Assembly: GCA_023428515.1 (NCBI GenBank)
Contig: JAEYXI010000266.1
Span: forward strand, 1-6,961
DNA: 6,961 nucleotides
Reading direction: 5' to 3'
DNA from: Pseudomonadota bacterium
Lineage (GTDB): Bacteria > Pseudomonadota > Alphaproteobacteria > Rhizobiales > Rhizobiaceae
Positions 6,866-6,961 of this stretch are shown in pieces. Numbering within the stretch: position 1 is the stretch's first letter; every line of letters begins with the position of its first letter. Position numbers and translations under genes: made by a program. A model generated the notes under the pieces. The model did no database searches. It was given only the letters and a program-made list of their open reading frames with translations, and was not told the DNA's origin.

Positions 6866-6883
6866 CTGACTACCCCCTCTCCG

Positions 6884-6916
6884 CCGTCATCCTCGGGCTT
6901 GTCCCGAGAATCTGCC
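6884..6916. repeat. Intergenic palindromic repeat of a type common in alphaproteobacteria
   Basis: The sequence around CTCGGG-CTTGT-CCCGAG (stem 6892-6897 with 6903-6908, extendable by AT/AT across one mismatch) matches the 'GTCATCCTCGGGCTTG.CCCGAGGATC' element that I recall as scattered between genes in Mesorhizobium and related genomes. Here the right arm reads CCCGAGAAT instead of CCCGAGGAT, so this copy has drifted. Recognition is from memory. Confidence 0.5.
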
Positions 6917-6961
6917 GGGGTTGGCGGAACTCGCAGCGGCAGCAAACGCGGTGTCGAAGTC

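Noticed and set aside
5725..6945. A 406-codon minus-strand frame opposite the binding protein
   Set aside because: It mirrors a gene with a Tat signal, a strong ribosome binding site and family motifs, and its own sequence is Arg/Gly/Val-rich with no motif.

Overview
The window looks like a chromosomal piece of an alphaproteobacterium of the order Hyphomicrobiales (Rhizobiales), most like Mesorhizobium or a relative. The evidence is GC-rich coding with strong G/C wobble preference, CTTGAC-type -35 boxes, a small Cys-rich-repeat secreted protein, a Tat-exported sugar-binding protein beside a UgpC/MalK-type ATPase, and a hairpin repeat at the right edge of a kind common between alphaproteobacterial genes. 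The genus is an inference from sequence style, not from a search.

Left third (1-1500). A reading frame already open at the left edge (1-354, +) looks like the C-terminal end of a DUF2865-type protein and ends in a hairpin. A perfect 28-bp palindrome (414-441) separates it from a convergent small hypothetical gene (458-652, -). A gene-poor stretch (656-1006) follows, holding nested GC-rich inverted repeats that look like a terminator. Next come a complete tRNA-Gln(CTG) with encoded CCA (1007-1080, -) with its likely promoter, and a 73-residue secreted Cys-rich-repeat protein (1260-1481, +).

Right two thirds (1507-6828). This is a carbohydrate uptake and catabolism locus built around a 271-bp divergent control region (4890-5160). 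Leftward, in one tight cluster, run a CUT1-type ABC ATPase (3840-4889), an RbsD/FucU-type sugar mutarotase (3343-3798), a ribokinase-family PfkB kinase (2404-3336) and an HSL-type alpha/beta hydrolase (1507-2388); gaps are 41, 6 and 15 nt. Rightward is a 555-residue Tat-exported substrate-binding protein (5161-6828), followed by a strong 13-bp hairpin and an intergenic repeat. No permease gene lies in the window; permeases may follow past the right edge or lie elsewhere.

Working model (inference): the binding protein captures a sugar or sugar derivative in the periplasm, a CUT1 transporter powered by the ATPase imports it, the mutarotase interconverts its anomers, the kinase phosphorylates it, and the hydrolase may remove an acyl group. 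The kinase keeps the catalytic Asp but has Val in place of a conserved ribose-contacting Asn, and the mutarotase resembles FucU more than RbsD, so the substrate may not be plain ribose. This is the most interesting part of the window. No CRISPR array, insertion sequence or phage gene was seen.
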